Positions 36,937 through 47,861 are shown, counted from the first letter of the stretch. The stretch: 64,000 nt of DNA from Proteus cibi (GCF_003144405.1 NZ_PENW01000020.1:33021-97020); one strand, 5' to 3'. Numbers and translations are program-made. The notes: generated by a model from the sequence alone, not told the origin.

Positions 36937-37802
36937 ATACATTAGCCATTGATATTGGAGGAACAAAAATTTCGGCAGCATTAATTAGCCGAGATAACCA
37001 ATTGACACAACATACGCAGATCACTACACCCGCAAGTGCATCACCAACACAACTTTATGAAGCACTCGTTGCTATTACGACACCACTAAAAAACCATGCT
37101 GATAGTGTTGCCGTTGCATCAACAGGCATTATTTGTAATGGCATTTTAACGGCTCTGAATCCAGATAATTTAGGCGGATTAAAGGATTTTCCTTTAAAAG
37201 AAACGTTATCTGCGATCACGGGGTTGCCATGTTGGTTACTGAATGATGCTCAAGCCGCAACATGGGCTGAATATGATTATCGTCGAGAAACTATTTCTGA
37301 TATGGCGTTTATCACTGTATCGACAGGTGTTGGCGGTGGCGTAATTCAACAAGGACAACTTTTTACAGGAAAACGAGGTATTGCTGGCCATTTAGGTCAT
37401 ACCTTAGCAGATCCTCATGGTCCACGTTGTGGCTGTGGTCGCTATGGTTGCGTTGAAGCCATCGCTTCAGGTCGTGCGATTGCCGCACAGGCAACTGGAG
37501 AGCTTGCAGGAAAAGATGCTAAAGCGATTTTTGCTGCCTTTCATCAGGGAAATTCACAAGCAAAATCAATTATTAAGCACTCAGCAAACACAATTGCAAA
37601 TTTGGTGACAGATATTAAAGCAACAACCGATGCCGATTGTGTCGTTCTTGGCGGTAGTGTTGGGTTAGCGAAAGGGTATATAGAACTCGTTCAAGCAGCC
37701 ATGACACAACAGCCATTAGCATTACAAGTGCCGATATTATCGGCTCACTACCATCATGATGCCGGGCTCTGGGGCGCTGTCCTGTGGGCTAGAGAGCAAT
37801 AA
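36933..37802 (+). CDS. nanK: N-acetylmannosamine kinase
   Basis: 289 residues of the ROK family. The ATP motif [11 protein letters not shown] is at the N-terminus, the ROK zinc motif [19 protein letters not shown] lies near residue 155-175 and a Gly-rich VSTGVGGGV loop precedes it. It phosphorylates ManNAc at C6, making the substrate of NanE. Translationally coupled to nanE. Confidence 0.95.
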   Translation: MNTLAIDIGGTKISAALISRDNQLTQHTQITTPASASPTQLYEALVAITTPLKNHADSVAVASTGIICNGILTALNPDNLGGLKDFPLKETLSAITGLPCWLLNDAQAATWAEYDYRRETISDMAFITVSTGVGGGVIQQGQLFTGKRGIAGHLGHTLADPHGPRCGCGRYGCVEAIASGRAIAAQATGELAGKDAKAIFAAFHQGNSQAKSIIKHSANTIANLVTDIKATTDADCVVLGGSVGLAKGYIELVQAAMTQQPLALQVPILSAHYHHDAGLWGAVLWAREQ

Positions 37803-37852
37803 AAAACTGTCGTAAAACTTACCTTTTACCCTACATATGGCAGGACTAAAAA

Positions 37853-39343
37853 ATGCAATTACATGATTTTGGTTTCATTAATTATGCAGTGCTGTTTGGT
37901 TATTTAGCAGCAATGCTACTCGTTGGTGTTTATTTCTCTAAACGTCAAAAAACTGCGGATGATTATTTCCGTGGCGGTGGTCGCGTTCCAGGTTGGGCTG
38001 CGGGTGTTTCCGTCTTTGCAACCACATTAAGCTCAATTACGTTTATGTCTATTCCTGCAAAGGCTTATACCTCAGACTGGACTTTCATTATTGGGCAATA
38101 TTTAGCTATCGCTATTTTGCCATTAGTCTTTTATTTCTATATTCCGTTTTTTAGAAAATTAAAAATCACCTCGGCTTATGAATATTTAGAAGCGCGTTTT
38201 GATATACGCAGCCGTTTATTTGCCAGCCTTTCATTTATGTTATTCCATATTGGTCGAGTGGCAATTATTACTTATTTAACTGTACTTGCTTTGCGTCCTT
38301 TTATGGGTATCGATCCCGTTGTATTAATTGTGCTGATTAGCTTGCTATGTATTGTTTATACTTGGATGGGTGGCATTGAAGGCGTTATTTGGACTGACGT
38401 TATTCAAGGGTTATTACTATCAGGTGGCGCAGTGCTTATCTTTATTATGATCTGCTTTAAAGTTGATGGCGGAATTAGTGAAATTTTCACAGCAACATCA
38501 CAGGCAGATAAATTCTTCCCTGCGACACAATTACGTTGGAGTTGGACTGATAGCACCATTCCTGTTTTGATGATCGGATTTTTATTCGCGAATATTCAGC
38601 AATTTACTGCAAGTCAGGATGTCGTACAGCGTTATATTGTGACGGATTCCATTGAAGAAACTAAGCGTACACTGATAACAAACGCTAAATTAGTTGCCAT
38701 TATTCCTATTTTCTTCTTCGCTATCGGCTCGGCTTTGTTTGTGTATTACAAACAGAATCCTAGCTTCTTACCTGAAGGCTTTAATACAGGTGGTATTCTA
38801 CCCCTATTTATTGTGACCGAAATGCCTGTCGGTATTGCTGGATTAATTATCGCTGCTATTTTTGCTGCGGCTCAATCGAGTATTTCGAGTAGCTTAAACA
38901 GTATCTCAAGCTGTTTTAACTCTGATATTTACACACGTTTAAGTAAGTCTGAACGCCGTGCTGAACAAAAAATGAAAGTCGCGAGATTAGTGATTATCGT
39001 AGCGGGTGTATTCAGCAGCCTTGCAGCCATTTGGCTAGTTTTATCTGATGAGTCTGAAATTTGGGATGCTTTTAACAGCCTGATTGGTTTAATGGGCGGC
39101 CCAATGACAGGTCTGTTTATGCTGGGTATTTTTGTTAAACGTGCCAATGCAGGCAGTGCCGTGGTGGGTATTATCGTCAGTATTATTGCGGTATTAGCGG
39201 CTCGTTATGGCAGTGATCTGAACTTCTTCTTTTACGGCGTGATCGGTGCAATGTCTGTGGTAATAGCAGGAACAATCACAGCGCCTCTTTTCGCCTCAGC
39301 AAAACAAATTTCATTAGATGACAATGAAACATCAAGGAATTAA
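37853..39343 (+). CDS. siaT: Sodium/sialic-acid symporter (SSS family)
   Basis: 496 residues with 13 predicted spans of the sodium:solute symporter family. The sequence is very close to the P. mirabilis SiaT whose crystal structure with N-acetylneuraminate was solved, differing at scattered positions. It imports sialic acid with sodium ions through the inner membrane, replacing the MFS NanT of E. coli. The conserved sodium-site region TTLSSITFMSIPAKAY is intact. Confidence 0.95.
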   Translation: MQLHDFGFINYAVLFGYLAAMLLVGVYFSKRQKTADDYFRGGGRVPGWAAGVSVFATTLSSITFMSIPAKAYTSDWTFIIGQYLAIAILPLVFYFYIPFFRKLKITSAYEYLEARFDIRSRLFASLSFMLFHIGRVAIITYLTVLALRPFMGIDPVVLIVLISLLCIVYTWMGGIEGVIWTDVIQGLLLSGGAVLIFIMICFKVDGGISEIFTATSQADKFFPATQLRWSWTDSTIPVLMIGFLFANIQQFTASQDVVQRYIVTDSIEETKRTLITNAKLVAIIPIFFFAIGSALFVYYKQNPSFLPEGFNTGGILPLFIVTEMPVGIAGLIIAAIFAAAQSSISSSLNSISSCFNSDIYTRLSKSERRAEQKMKVARLVIIVAGVFSSLAAIWLVLSDESEIWDAFNSLIGLMGGPMTGLFMLGIFVKRANAGSAVVGIIVSIIAVLAARYGSDLNFFFYGVIGAMSVVIAGTITAPLFASAKQISLDDNETSRN

Positions 39344-39353
39344 TAGGGGATAA

Positions 39354-39830
<477 letters not shown>

Positions 39831-39850
39831 CAATTACTGTTTTTATTAAG

Positions 39851-39912
39851 CGCTTTATTTCTGATGTATCAGTAAGTTGTATTCTGATGACATAAGGAAT
39901 AAAGCGTTTTTT
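39851..39912 (+). terminator. Long-loop terminator after nanQ
   Basis: CGCTTTATTTC (39851-39861) pairs with GGAATAAAGCG (39896-39906), followed by T6. The loop is 34 bases, so folding is less certain. Confidence 0.55.
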
Positions 39913-40018
39913 ATTATCACATTATTGTATGAGCAAGGCTTTTTTTAACCTGTTGGAATTGGTACTCTTGTTAGCAGAATTTTTTTCCGTGTATCTTCTG
40001 CAACCAAGGATAATCTCC

Positions 40019-40906
40019 ATGACAGAACAGGCAACGACCCGATTAAAGCCGGGTAAAATACTTGATACGCTAGGCGCAATGAAAAATAGTCTAACGCGAG
40101 TATCACAGCGTATTGCAGACTATATCCTGTTCCATCCTACAGAAGTTACTCAACTTTCTATTGCCCAACTTTCACAAGCGACAAAAGCGGGTGAAGCGAC
40201 AGTTGTGCGTTTTTGCCGCACATTGGGTTATAAAGGGTTTCAAGATTTTAAAATGGATTTGGCGATTGAAATGGCGACCTCTGATAATGAAGAGTCACCT
40301 ATTCTTGATGCAGAAGTCACTCATCAAGACGATATCCATACCATTGGTTTAAAACTTCAAGCAACGATTAATAACGTACTATCAGAGACATTGAATCTGC
40401 TCGATATGAAGCAAGTTCAAGGCGCTGTAGATGCTTTATTGTCAGCAAATTATATTTTTATCTGTGGTGTTGGTTCTTCAGGTATAACGGCGGAAGATCT
40501 AAAAAATAAATTAATGCGAATTGGTTATCGTGTTGATGCAGTGACAAATAACCATTTTATGTATATGCAAGCCTCGTTATTAAAACCGGGTGATGTTGCT
40601 ATCGGTATTAGCCACTCAGGTAACTCACCAGAAACGGTTCATTCCCTTAAACTGGCAAAAGAAGCGGGAGCCCATACCATTGCACTGACTCATAATTTGG
40701 GTTCACAGATTATGGAACATGCGGACTACCATTTGATTAATGGTAATCGACAAGGGAAGCTGCAAGGCGACTCTATTGGTACAAAAACAGCACAACTCTT
40801 TGTGTTGGATCTCCTCTATACCTTGTTAGTTCAAGTTCAACCAGAAATGGTCAAGGAGCAAAAACTACGAACACTGAATGCGTTAAAACAGACTCATTCC
40901 GCGTAA
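40019..40906 (+). CDS. RpiR-family regulator of the sialic-acid genes
   Basis: 295 residues from ATG 40019 (MTEQATTRLKPGK), which has an AAGGA ribosome site; the 30 upstream codons in frame are hydrophobic and unlikely. RpiR helix-turn-helix lies at about 20-95 (LSIAQLSQATKAGEATVVRFCRTLGYKGF region) and a SIS domain follows (FICGVGSSGITAEDLKNKL, ISHSGNSPETVHSLKLAKEAG). Haemophilus SiaR and Vibrio NanR are regulators of the same family, sensing GlcN-6-P or ManNAc-6-P. It is the obvious candidate to bind the ACTCC-N17-GGAGT sites. Confidence 0.85.
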   Translation: MTEQATTRLKPGKILDTLGAMKNSLTRVSQRIADYILFHPTEVTQLSIAQLSQATKAGEATVVRFCRTLGYKGFQDFKMDLAIEMATSDNEESPILDAEVTHQDDIHTIGLKLQATINNVLSETLNLLDMKQVQGAVDALLSANYIFICGVGSSGITAEDLKNKLMRIGYRVDAVTNNHFMYMQASLLKPGDVAIGISHSGNSPETVHSLKLAKEAGAHTIALTHNLGSQIMEHADYHLINGNRQGKLQGDSIGTKTAQLFVLDLLYTLLVQVQPEMVKEQKLRTLNALKQTHSA

Positions 40907-41078
40907 GCTCATTTCTGCAATGTGTGATTTTTTGCGAAAATTGGCGAAAGATCACACTTTCATTTTTCTCTTCCTTTAACGCTCATTTCGTTATTGCGTT
41001 CTGAAGTGTAGCTCTCTAATATAGAGTCAAACTCCATAAATTAAACAATAAAGAAATTAACCTCCAAAGGAAGTGATC

Positions 41079-41969
41079 ATGAACAAACTCTCTGGACTGA
41101 TTGCCGCGCCTCATACCCCATTTGCGACTGACGGTAGCGTTAATTATCCTGTCATTGATGAGATAGCAAAACACCTTATAGCAAGCGGTGTGACGGGTGC
41201 TTATGTATTAGGAACAACGGGTGAAGGTATTCATTGCTCTGTTGAAGAACGCAAGAAGGTAGCCGAACGCTGGGTTGATGCCAGTCAGGGTAAACTAGAC
41301 CTTATTATTCACACGGGTGCATTAAGCATTGCGGATACACTAGAACTTGCTCGCCATGCTGAGACATTAGATATCAAAGCAACATCAGTGATTGGTCCTT
41401 GTTTCTTTAAGCCAGGCAATGTTGATGATTTGGTTGAATATTGCCGTTTAGCCGCCGCCAGTGCGCCATCAAAAGGTTTTTATTATTATCATTCCACGAT
41501 GTCAGGCTTAAGCATTGATATGGAAAAATTCTTACAAGCTGCGGGTAAAGCTATTCCAAATCTATCAGGTATGAAATTTAACTCTCCTGATATGTATGAA
41601 TTCCAGCGTTGCTTACGTGTAGATGGTGGAAAATATGACATCCCATTTGGTGTTGATGAATTTATTCCTGCTGGATTAGCCTGCGGTGCATTAAGCGCAG
41701 TCGGCAGTACTTATAACTATGCAGCTCCTTTATACCTTGAAATCATTGAAAAATTCAAAGCGGGTGATCATGAAGGTGTGACCGCTTGCATGGATAAAGT
41801 GATTGCGATTATTCGTGTGTTAGTCGAGTACGGTGGCGTTGCGGCAGGAAAAGTGGCAATGCAACTACATGGTATTGATGTGGGCTCTCCTCGTCGCCCA
41901 TTACGCCCAATGACCGCAGAGCAAACAGCAGATGCTCTCGCGAAGTTTAAAGCTGCTAATTTTCTGTAA
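41079..41969 (+). CDS. nanA: N-acetylneuraminate lyase
   Basis: 296 residues of the DHDPS/NAL aldolase family. GTTGEGIHCS is the carboxylate-binding loop, YYYHSTMSG contains the catalytic tyrosine and LSGMKFNSPDMYEF the Schiff-base lysine. It splits Neu5Ac into ManNAc and pyruvate. The ATG at 41079 is preferred over a GTG two codons upstream because AAAGGAAG is then well spaced. A half copy of the operator (ACTCC at 41031-41035) lies 44 bases upstream without a matching right arm. Confidence 0.95.
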   Translation: MNKLSGLIAAPHTPFATDGSVNYPVIDEIAKHLIASGVTGAYVLGTTGEGIHCSVEERKKVAERWVDASQGKLDLIIHTGALSIADTLELARHAETLDIKATSVIGPCFFKPGNVDDLVEYCRLAAASAPSKGFYYYHSTMSGLSIDMEKFLQAAGKAIPNLSGMKFNSPDMYEFQRCLRVDGGKYDIPFGVDEFIPAGLACGALSAVGSTYNYAAPLYLEIIEKFKAGDHEGVTACMDKVIAIIRVLVEYGGVAAGKVAMQLHGIDVGSPRRPLRPMTAEQTADALAKFKAANFL

Positions 41970-42033
41970 TTGATTTGATTTTGATTGAGTATTTATAGAT
42001 AGCCCATTTTTAACATCTCCCCCATTGATGTGA

Positions 42034-42065
42034 CAGTGGCTTTTAGATGAAAGCCACTTTTTATT
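42034..42065 (+). terminator. Terminator after nanA
   Basis: AGTGGCTTT (42035-42043) pairs with AAAGCCACT (42050-42058), then T5. Intrinsic terminator. Confidence 0.88.
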
Positions 42066-42144
42066 ATTCACTCTGCAACTTGATTTTAAATTTCACTCCA
42101 ACCAAAGTAATAGCAATAATTATATTCTTTACTTAGGTGTATTT

Positions 42145-42861
42145 ATGGCATGCGAATTCCTGACACAAGCAACACTCAAAAAATTGTCAACGGGCGAAAC
42201 TTGGCAACGACAAATCAATGATGAACGTATTTTTGATGTCAGCTTAAATGCGGGGCAATTAATGATTTGTCAGCCTGAAATTGAGGAAAGCTTTATTCCC
42301 TTTAGTCAGAAACTAAGTGCTTATTGTGAACAGCTTGCTGTTAAGTTTCCGTTTATTGAATTTGCTCAGCCACAAGAATTTCATTCCACATTATTAACGA
42401 TTTTTAATCAACAAAATTAACAGTTTAAACTGCAACGACCTGTATTATTGGCATGGTGTCATGAGATTGCTCAAATCTTTAATCAAACAAAATGCATTGA
42501 AATTTTATTTAATAACGTTGTGTTAACGTCTAATGGTAGTGTGATATTAACGGGGATTTCAAAGGAGTTAGAACAATTTAGACAAAAGGTTTACCAGCAG
42601 ATCCCCATTGATAACACTCTTCATAAAAATATTATTCATATTACGCTAGGGCGATTATGTGAGAATGCGTCATCAGCAGAAATGAAGACGCTTTATGATG
42701 AGTTAGCACAGAGCCGATCATCATTAATGTTTTATGATATTAATGCCTCTATCGTTATTCGACATCCAAAATTTGTGGTGAGTAAAGGTTCGCTTTCATC
42801 CGAGGTGAAATTGGGGTTAACGATGGAATTTAATCAGTTATGGCCATTTAGATGTTATTAA
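42145..42861 (+). pseudogene. 2H-phosphoesterase-like protein gene with in-frame stop
   Basis: Two frames in the same register are divided by one TAA at 42418-42420 (Gln-Gln-Asn-stop-Gln-Phe-Lys). The left part contains EFHSTLLTIF and the right part NIIHITLGRL, a pair of His-x-Ser/Thr-x motifs at the distance expected for the 2H phosphoesterase/LigT superfamily. The joined protein would have about 238 residues. The break separates the two motifs, so activity is lost unless the stop is read through. The exact family was not recognised. Confidence 0.6.
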
Positions 42862-42962
42862 TAGGCAATATTAAATAGTCTTTTTCTTTTTGTGACTAAA
42901 GCGATATGGCTAATTGGTATATAATCCGGCAATTCTTTTTATTTGGATAATGTACTTGAATT

Positions 42963-44945
42963 ATGAATGTAAAATATCGTGCTGATATAGATGGTTTAAG
43001 AGCTGTTGCCGTTATTTTGGTTATCCTTTTCCACTTGGATAATCGCTTAATTCCTTCAGGGTTTATTGGCGTCGATATTTTCTTTGTGATCTCTGGTTTT
43101 TTGATCTCGCTGATAATTAAAACGTCATTATCACAAGGTCATTTTTCATTTTGCGATTTTTATCATCGTCGGTTATGGCGATTACAACCTCTTTACCTTG
43201 TTGTTCTAATTGCGGTTTTAGTGATATCCGGACTGTTTTATCTCCCTAGTGATTATCTTGATATTACAAATAGTGAAAAATACGCCTCAGCCTTTCTCTC
43301 TAATAAATATTTTGCGAGAGCAACAACCAGCTATGCAGCACAAGATGCACTCTTTTTACCGTTATTGCATACATGGTCTCTGGCGATAGAGTGGCAATGG
43401 TATCTTTTCTTGCCTTTTGCACTTTATTTGCTACATAAAATCAATGTAAAAGAAAGAGTTGAACATTTTTATCCGGTGGTGTTAGTCACCGCTATTTCAT
43501 TTATTTTGGTATTTTATTACCAGAAAGACCAACCGAAAAATTATTACTATTTTAGTACGCGGATCTTTGAATTTATGTTGGGTGCATGTGTTGCCTACTT
43601 CCCAACAAAGATAAAACCTAATCGAAGAATAAATGATGTTATTAGCTTAATTGCGTTAGGTGTGATTGTTTGGGTGGCATTTCAAAACGATATTATTGCA
43701 GGTTATCCTAACCTTAATACGTTGTATGTTTGCCTTGGTGCCGCACTTATTATTTATACTGGACAGCATGAAAGTATTATTAAAAAAATACTTTCATTAA
43801 AGCCAATCGTGATCGTTGGATTATTATCTTACTCACTCTATTTATGGCATTGGCCATTATTTGCAGTTGCGCGTTATGTTGGTGTGTTTAATACAGAACT
43901 ACAAAAAGGATCACTATTAGCATTAACCTTATTGCTTTCAATGACCTCTTATTTACTTATTGAAAAACCGCTTAGAAGAAAGCGCTTAGCCTTTAAATAT
44001 TCCATTACACTTTTATTAATTATTCCTATTTTATGTGCTTTTGGGTTAAATGCACTTAATGAAAAATATCAAGGTATTGGAGCAAGGCTTGGGCAAAACT
44101 ACGTTAATTTAGAAGCTAAATTGAATCAGTTTGATTATCCTAATCGAACGAAATGTATGAATTTTGAAGCGTCTGATCCAGATAAAATGTGCCATATTGG
44201 TGAAGTGGGAAGTCAGAGAAAAGCATTTTTATTGGGTGATTCTCATGCGAATCATTATTGGGGCTTTATGGATATATTAGGTAAAGACGCCAAGTTAGAT
44301 GTATATGCACAAGCAACGTCATCGTGTATTACACTTCCTAATATTTATCTTTATGACTGGTCTAATCATAAAAATACAGTTTATCAACGTTGTTACGATC
44401 AAACAGCGAAATATTATCAACTTATCAAGAATAACCACTTTGATTATGTCATATTCGGGCAAGTTTGGAATAATTACGCGTCAAATCATGTCATTAATAA
44501 ATTAGGTGATATTAGAACCGTCGAAGCGTCTCGTAAACGTGTTGAAAAAGCGATGCGTGAAGCACTTGATATTATTATTGCCACAGGTGCTAAACCTGTT
44601 TTTATTAAAACAGTTAATTCAATGCCAAGTGGTTTTATGACCTGTTTTTATGAAAATGCAAAATTAAGAAAAGATTTTGCGGATAATCACTGTAACCCCA
44701 AAAACTATAAAGGTGAGGGGAATACATGGATGAATCAATTATTTGCTAAATTAAAAAAAGACTATCCCACTTTAATTATCATCGATCCTAAAGATGTGCA
44801 GTGTGATAAAAACATCTGCTTAACCGATATAGACGGTGTCCCAGTTTATCGTGATGTAGGGCATATTACAGATTATGCTTCAACAATCTTTGGCATGATG
44901 TATCTAGAACGCTTTGGTAATCCATTAGTGATAGACAATCCTTAA
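42963..44945 (+). CDS. OafA-type acyltransferase with SGNH domain
   Basis: 660 residues. Residues 1 to about 350 form the ten-span acyltransferase-3 domain (YRADIDGLRAVAVILVILFHL with the conserved region RAVAV, and FFVISGFLIS). The C-terminal 250 residues are an SGNH hydrolase-like domain with block I AFLLGDSHANHYWG and a late DxxH-like DVGHITDYA. Such proteins O-acetylate lipopolysaccharide or other envelope glycans. No surface polysaccharide cluster surrounds it, so the target is unknown. Confidence 0.88.
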   Translation: MNVKYRADIDGLRAVAVILVILFHLDNRLIPSGFIGVDIFFVISGFLISLIIKTSLSQGHFSFCDFYHRRLWRLQPLYLVVLIAVLVISGLFYLPSDYLDITNSEKYASAFLSNKYFARATTSYAAQDALFLPLLHTWSLAIEWQWYLFLPFALYLLHKINVKERVEHFYPVVLVTAISFILVFYYQKDQPKNYYYFSTRIFEFMLGACVAYFPTKIKPNRRINDVISLIALGVIVWVAFQNDIIAGYPNLNTLYVCLGAALIIYTGQHESIIKKILSLKPIVIVGLLSYSLYLWHWPLFAVARYVGVFNTELQKGSLLALTLLLSMTSYLLIEKPLRRKRLAFKYSITLLLIIPILCAFGLNALNEKYQGIGARLGQNYVNLEAKLNQFDYPNRTKCMNFEASDPDKMCHIGEVGSQRKAFLLGDSHANHYWGFMDILGKDAKLDVYAQATSSCITLPNIYLYDWSNHKNTVYQRCYDQTAKYYQLIKNNHFDYVIFGQVWNNYASNHVINKLGDIRTVEASRKRVEKAMREALDIIIATGAKPVFIKTVNSMPSGFMTCFYENAKLRKDFADNHCNPKNYKGEGNTWMNQLFAKLKKDYPTLIIIDPKDVQCDKNICLTDIDGVPVYRDVGHITDYASTIFGMMYLERFGNPLVIDNP

Positions 44946-44975
44946 CATGACCCTTAATCGGCCATCAAAATAATA

Positions 44976-45012
44976 AAAAGTGCGCAGTTATCTAAAATAA
45001 AGCGCACCTTTT
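44976..45012. terminator. Bidirectional terminator
   Basis: AAAAGTGCGC and GCGCACCTTTT pair across a 16-base loop, with T-runs on both strands, between the convergent acyltransferase and MgtC-family genes. Confidence 0.7.
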
Positions 45013-45025
45013 ATTTTTAAATATA

Positions 45026-45739
45026 TTAATGATCTAGAGAAACAGAATGAACATGTTCAAGCTGTTTTAATGAACAATAAAATTCAGGTAAAGTAATTTT
45101 TTGTCTCACTAACAGTTTCAAATTCACTTCAACGCGTTCTTTTTTAATATCGCGAATAGTCAGATTTTCAATCACATCTTTATGGCTTTTTAAATACTCA
45201 ATTAACAGAGGAACACCGCTTTCATGAGTAAATAACATACGCACTTTTATCTTACCTAAACGTTGGTTTTTCATCTGAAAGAGCACCACTTGCGGGCTAA
45301 GTTGAATAGCCATAAAAAAGAGAACAGTGACAATCATGGCATGCCAATAAAAACCTGAGCCACAAGCAATACCAACACCCGCGGACGCCCATACGATCGC
45401 CGCTGTTGTCAGACCTGAAATGGCATCATCACGCCGATGCAATATAACACCCGCGCCAAGAAAGCCAACACCACTGATAATTTGTGCCGCTAATCTCATG
45501 GGATCACTACGAATATTATCGGAGATATTGGCGTAATATTCCGCGGATTGAATAGAAACGATAGTTAATAAACAACTGGCAACAGCAATAATGACACACG
45601 TTTTAAAACCGACAGGTTTTCCCTTTGATTCACGCTCTAAGCCAATAAGGCCGCCTAAAATAAAGGCGGCCAGTAATTTAGCGATACTTGAAAGTGATAA
45701 AGGGCCAATGCTGTCAACAAACTGTATTAATGCGTCCAT
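45026..45739 (-). CDS. MgtC/SapB family inner-membrane protein
   Basis: 237 residues. The N-terminal 140 residues hold about five membrane spans with the MgtC signature LLAAFILGGLIGLERE and GVGFLGAGVIL; a soluble ACT-like C-terminal domain follows (KIKVRMLFTHESG...). MgtC proteins affect magnesium adaptation and F-ATPase; SapB-type members are poorly defined. A good ribosome site TAGGAGC lies upstream and the gene is 39 bases behind the MFS gene, so it could be the third gene of that operon. Confidence 0.85.
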   Translation of the reverse strand: MDALIQFVDSIGPLSLSSIAKLLAAFILGGLIGLERESKGKPVGFKTCVIIAVASCLLTIVSIQSAEYYANISDNIRSDPMRLAAQIISGVGFLGAGVILHRRDDAISGLTTAAIVWASAGVGIACGSGFYWHAMIVTVLFFMAIQLSPQVVLFQMKNQRLGKIKVRMLFTHESGVPLLIEYLKSHKDVIENLTIRDIKKERVEVNLKLLVRQKITLPEFYCSLKQLEHVHSVSLDH

Positions 45740-45778
45740 GGTTTGCTCCTAACGTTGGCTTGTTCCTTTATTTTAAAA

Positions 45779-47029
45779 CTACGGTGTTGCAATACTTTCT
45801 TGTGCTTTCTTATCTTCGTTATTTTTCTTTTTACTCACATCATCTTTAAAGAAGAAGATAAAGAATATCGTCACAACGGCGGCAACAATCGCTGGGTATA
45901 TCCAGAATGTTGACCATTGCGGTAAAGCGGCATCGCCTGTTTCTGTTACGGTTGAATTAAAGATTTGACCACAAATAGTGGAAGCAAATAATAAGCCGAA
46001 ACCATTAGAGACAATAAAGCGTAGACCTTGTGCTTGAGCACGAATTTCTGGTTTGGCTTTGCGGTCAACATAGATATCACCAGCAGTAAAGAAGAAGTCC
46101 CAACATAATCCCTGCAACATTAATCCGATAACGATAAAATAAAACTCTGTATTTACCGCTGCATAAGAGAAGAATATTGAGCGAATGATCCAGCTAACAG
46201 CACCTAAAAGTAAGGTGATTTTGAAGCCAAACTTCATTAAGAAGAATGACAAGACAAACATAAACAGCACTTCACAGGCAATACCTATTTGCATAATAGA
46301 CGCTGCATTATTAAAACCTAATGCTTTAATAAATACCGGAATATAAGCGGAATAAGCTGTTTTAGGGATCATTAAAATAAAGATACTAAACATTAAGATA
46401 GCGAAGTAGCGATCTTTAAATAATGAAAGTGCATCTAAACATAAAATATCACGTGCAGAGAATGGCTTACCTTTCGCTTTAGGTGGTGTATTAGGTAATG
46501 TAAAGCAGTAGAAACCCAATAAAACACCTACAGCCGAAGCGATATACCAAGTCATCGTACTACCAGAGTAACCCATTTCTCCTAATATAAATCCGATAGC
46601 CATAAAACCGAACGTACCGAATACACGAATAATAGGGAAATATTTCACGCCGTTAATATGAGAGAAACTAATACTGTTTGAAAGCGCAGTCGTTGGATAA
46701 AACAATAATCCAATAATGAAAATTAAGAATAAAGTCATACCACTATTTTGTGCTTCAATAAATTGAGGAACACAAATAATGACTGCGGCATTAATTAAAT
46801 GAAGAATGCCCATGACTTTTTGTGAAGCAAAGAAACGGTCAGCGACCATACCAATAAATAATGGGGAGATAATGGTTGCGACACCTAATAAAGCGTAAGC
46901 ATTACCAATAATGCTTGCCATACCATAGCTGCTTAATACTAGCCCCATGGTCATATTCCATGCACCTTGCATGAAATATTGCACAAACATCATAATCAGT
47001 AAGCGAGAGGTTATTTTCATATCCATCAT
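45779..47029 (-). CDS. Nucleoside:H+ symporter-like MFS transporter
   Basis: 416 residues with 12 predicted spans, of the NupG/XapB/YegT nucleoside:proton symporter family (start MKITSRLLIMMFVQYFMQGAW, and LLGVATIISPLFIGMVADRFF). It probably imports a nucleoside or a related ribosyl compound. It lies 10 bases behind a metallo-hydrolase gene, and both are divergent from the LacI-type regulator. ATG codons at residues 1, 2 and 4 make the exact start uncertain. Confidence 0.82.
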   Translation of the reverse strand: MMDMKITSRLLIMMFVQYFMQGAWNMTMGLVLSSYGMASIIGNAYALLGVATIISPLFIGMVADRFFASQKVMGILHLINAAVIICVPQFIEAQNSGMTLFLIFIIGLLFYPTTALSNSISFSHINGVKYFPIIRVFGTFGFMAIGFILGEMGYSGSTMTWYIASAVGVLLGFYCFTLPNTPPKAKGKPFSARDILCLDALSLFKDRYFAILMFSIFILMIPKTAYSAYIPVFIKALGFNNAASIMQIGIACEVLFMFVLSFFLMKFGFKITLLLGAVSWIIRSIFFSYAAVNTEFYFIVIGLMLQGLCWDFFFTAGDIYVDRKAKPEIRAQAQGLRFIVSNGFGLLFASTICGQIFNSTVTETGDAALPQWSTFWIYPAIVAAVVTIFFIFFFKDDVSKKKNNEDKKAQESIATP

Positions 47030-47039
47030 CGTTCTCCTC

Positions 47040-47861
47040 TTAATGTGTTTCTAACGTTAACCCGTCGTAAGCAACGCGGATATTGTGAGGAGCACAAACA
47101 GCTTCTAATTCGTGATGAAGCAATTTACCGCTATGTGAAATATGTGAAACGGCAATTTGTGTATCTTGATGTAAACAACCTTGCTGTTGCAGTTTTTCTT
47201 TCGCTGCAAATACGGTTTCTAGGCTCATATGATTATCAGTACGATCTTTACCATTGAGTCCATAAGTACATTCAAAAACAACGATATCAAGAGGTTTGTT
47301 TTCTAACCATTTCCAGGTTAATTCAGGGAACCAACCAGAATCATGACCATAGAAAATCACCTTGCCATCTTTCTCGATATGATAAACATAGCAAAGTTCC
47401 CATTTCGCATGATTAGCAAGTAATGGCGTAATTTTATAACCGTTTCTTTCGACAGTAACAAAAGGAATTAAGCAGTGAAACGCAAAACGCTCTTTGCTGT
47501 AACCGGGTAAAACTTCGATACAACCATTAATAGCGCGATCATTACCCAAAATATGAAGAGGATGATTTATCTCAAAACCATAACCTTCCATTCGGCTAAA
47601 CAGATCGCCAACATTGAAATGATCAGGATGCGTGTGAGTGAATAGAAGGCTTTCAAAATGAGTGGCATCCATTCCATCACGCATTAACTGGTAACTAAAT
47701 GTCGGTGATACATCGATTAACATAATGTCATCGACAATGGCAGAGGAGTGAGTTCTGATCTCTTTCCCACCAACTTCTCTTGCTTTCAGGCAGTGTTCAC
47801 AACGGCAGAAGGGATTGGGTATGCCTTCTGAGGCAGCCGTCCCTAAAAAATGAAGTTTCAT
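47040..47861 (-). CDS. Metallo-beta-lactamase-fold hydrolase, PhnP-like
   Basis: 273 residues. The zinc motif HTHPDH (in LLFTHTHPDHFNVGDL) and later metal ligands in YGHDSGWF and AVSHISHSG are present. The N-terminal CRCEHC with GTAASEGIPNPF resembles PhnP, the phosphoribosyl cyclic phosphodiesterase, which has a Cys zinc site there. The pairing with a nucleoside-type transporter suggests a substrate that is a cyclic nucleotide-like or ribosyl phosphate; this is inference. Confidence 0.78.
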   Translation of the reverse strand: MKLHFLGTAASEGIPNPFCRCEHCLKAREVGGKEIRTHSSAIVDDIMLIDVSPTFSYQLMRDGMDATHFESLLFTHTHPDHFNVGDLFSRMEGYGFEINHPLHILGNDRAINGCIEVLPGYSKERFAFHCLIPFVTVERNGYKITPLLANHAKWELCYVYHIEKDGKVIFYGHDSGWFPELTWKWLENKPLDIVVFECTYGLNGKDRTDNHMSLETVFAAKEKLQQQGCLHQDTQIAVSHISHSGKLLHHELEAVCAPHNIRVAYDGLTLETH

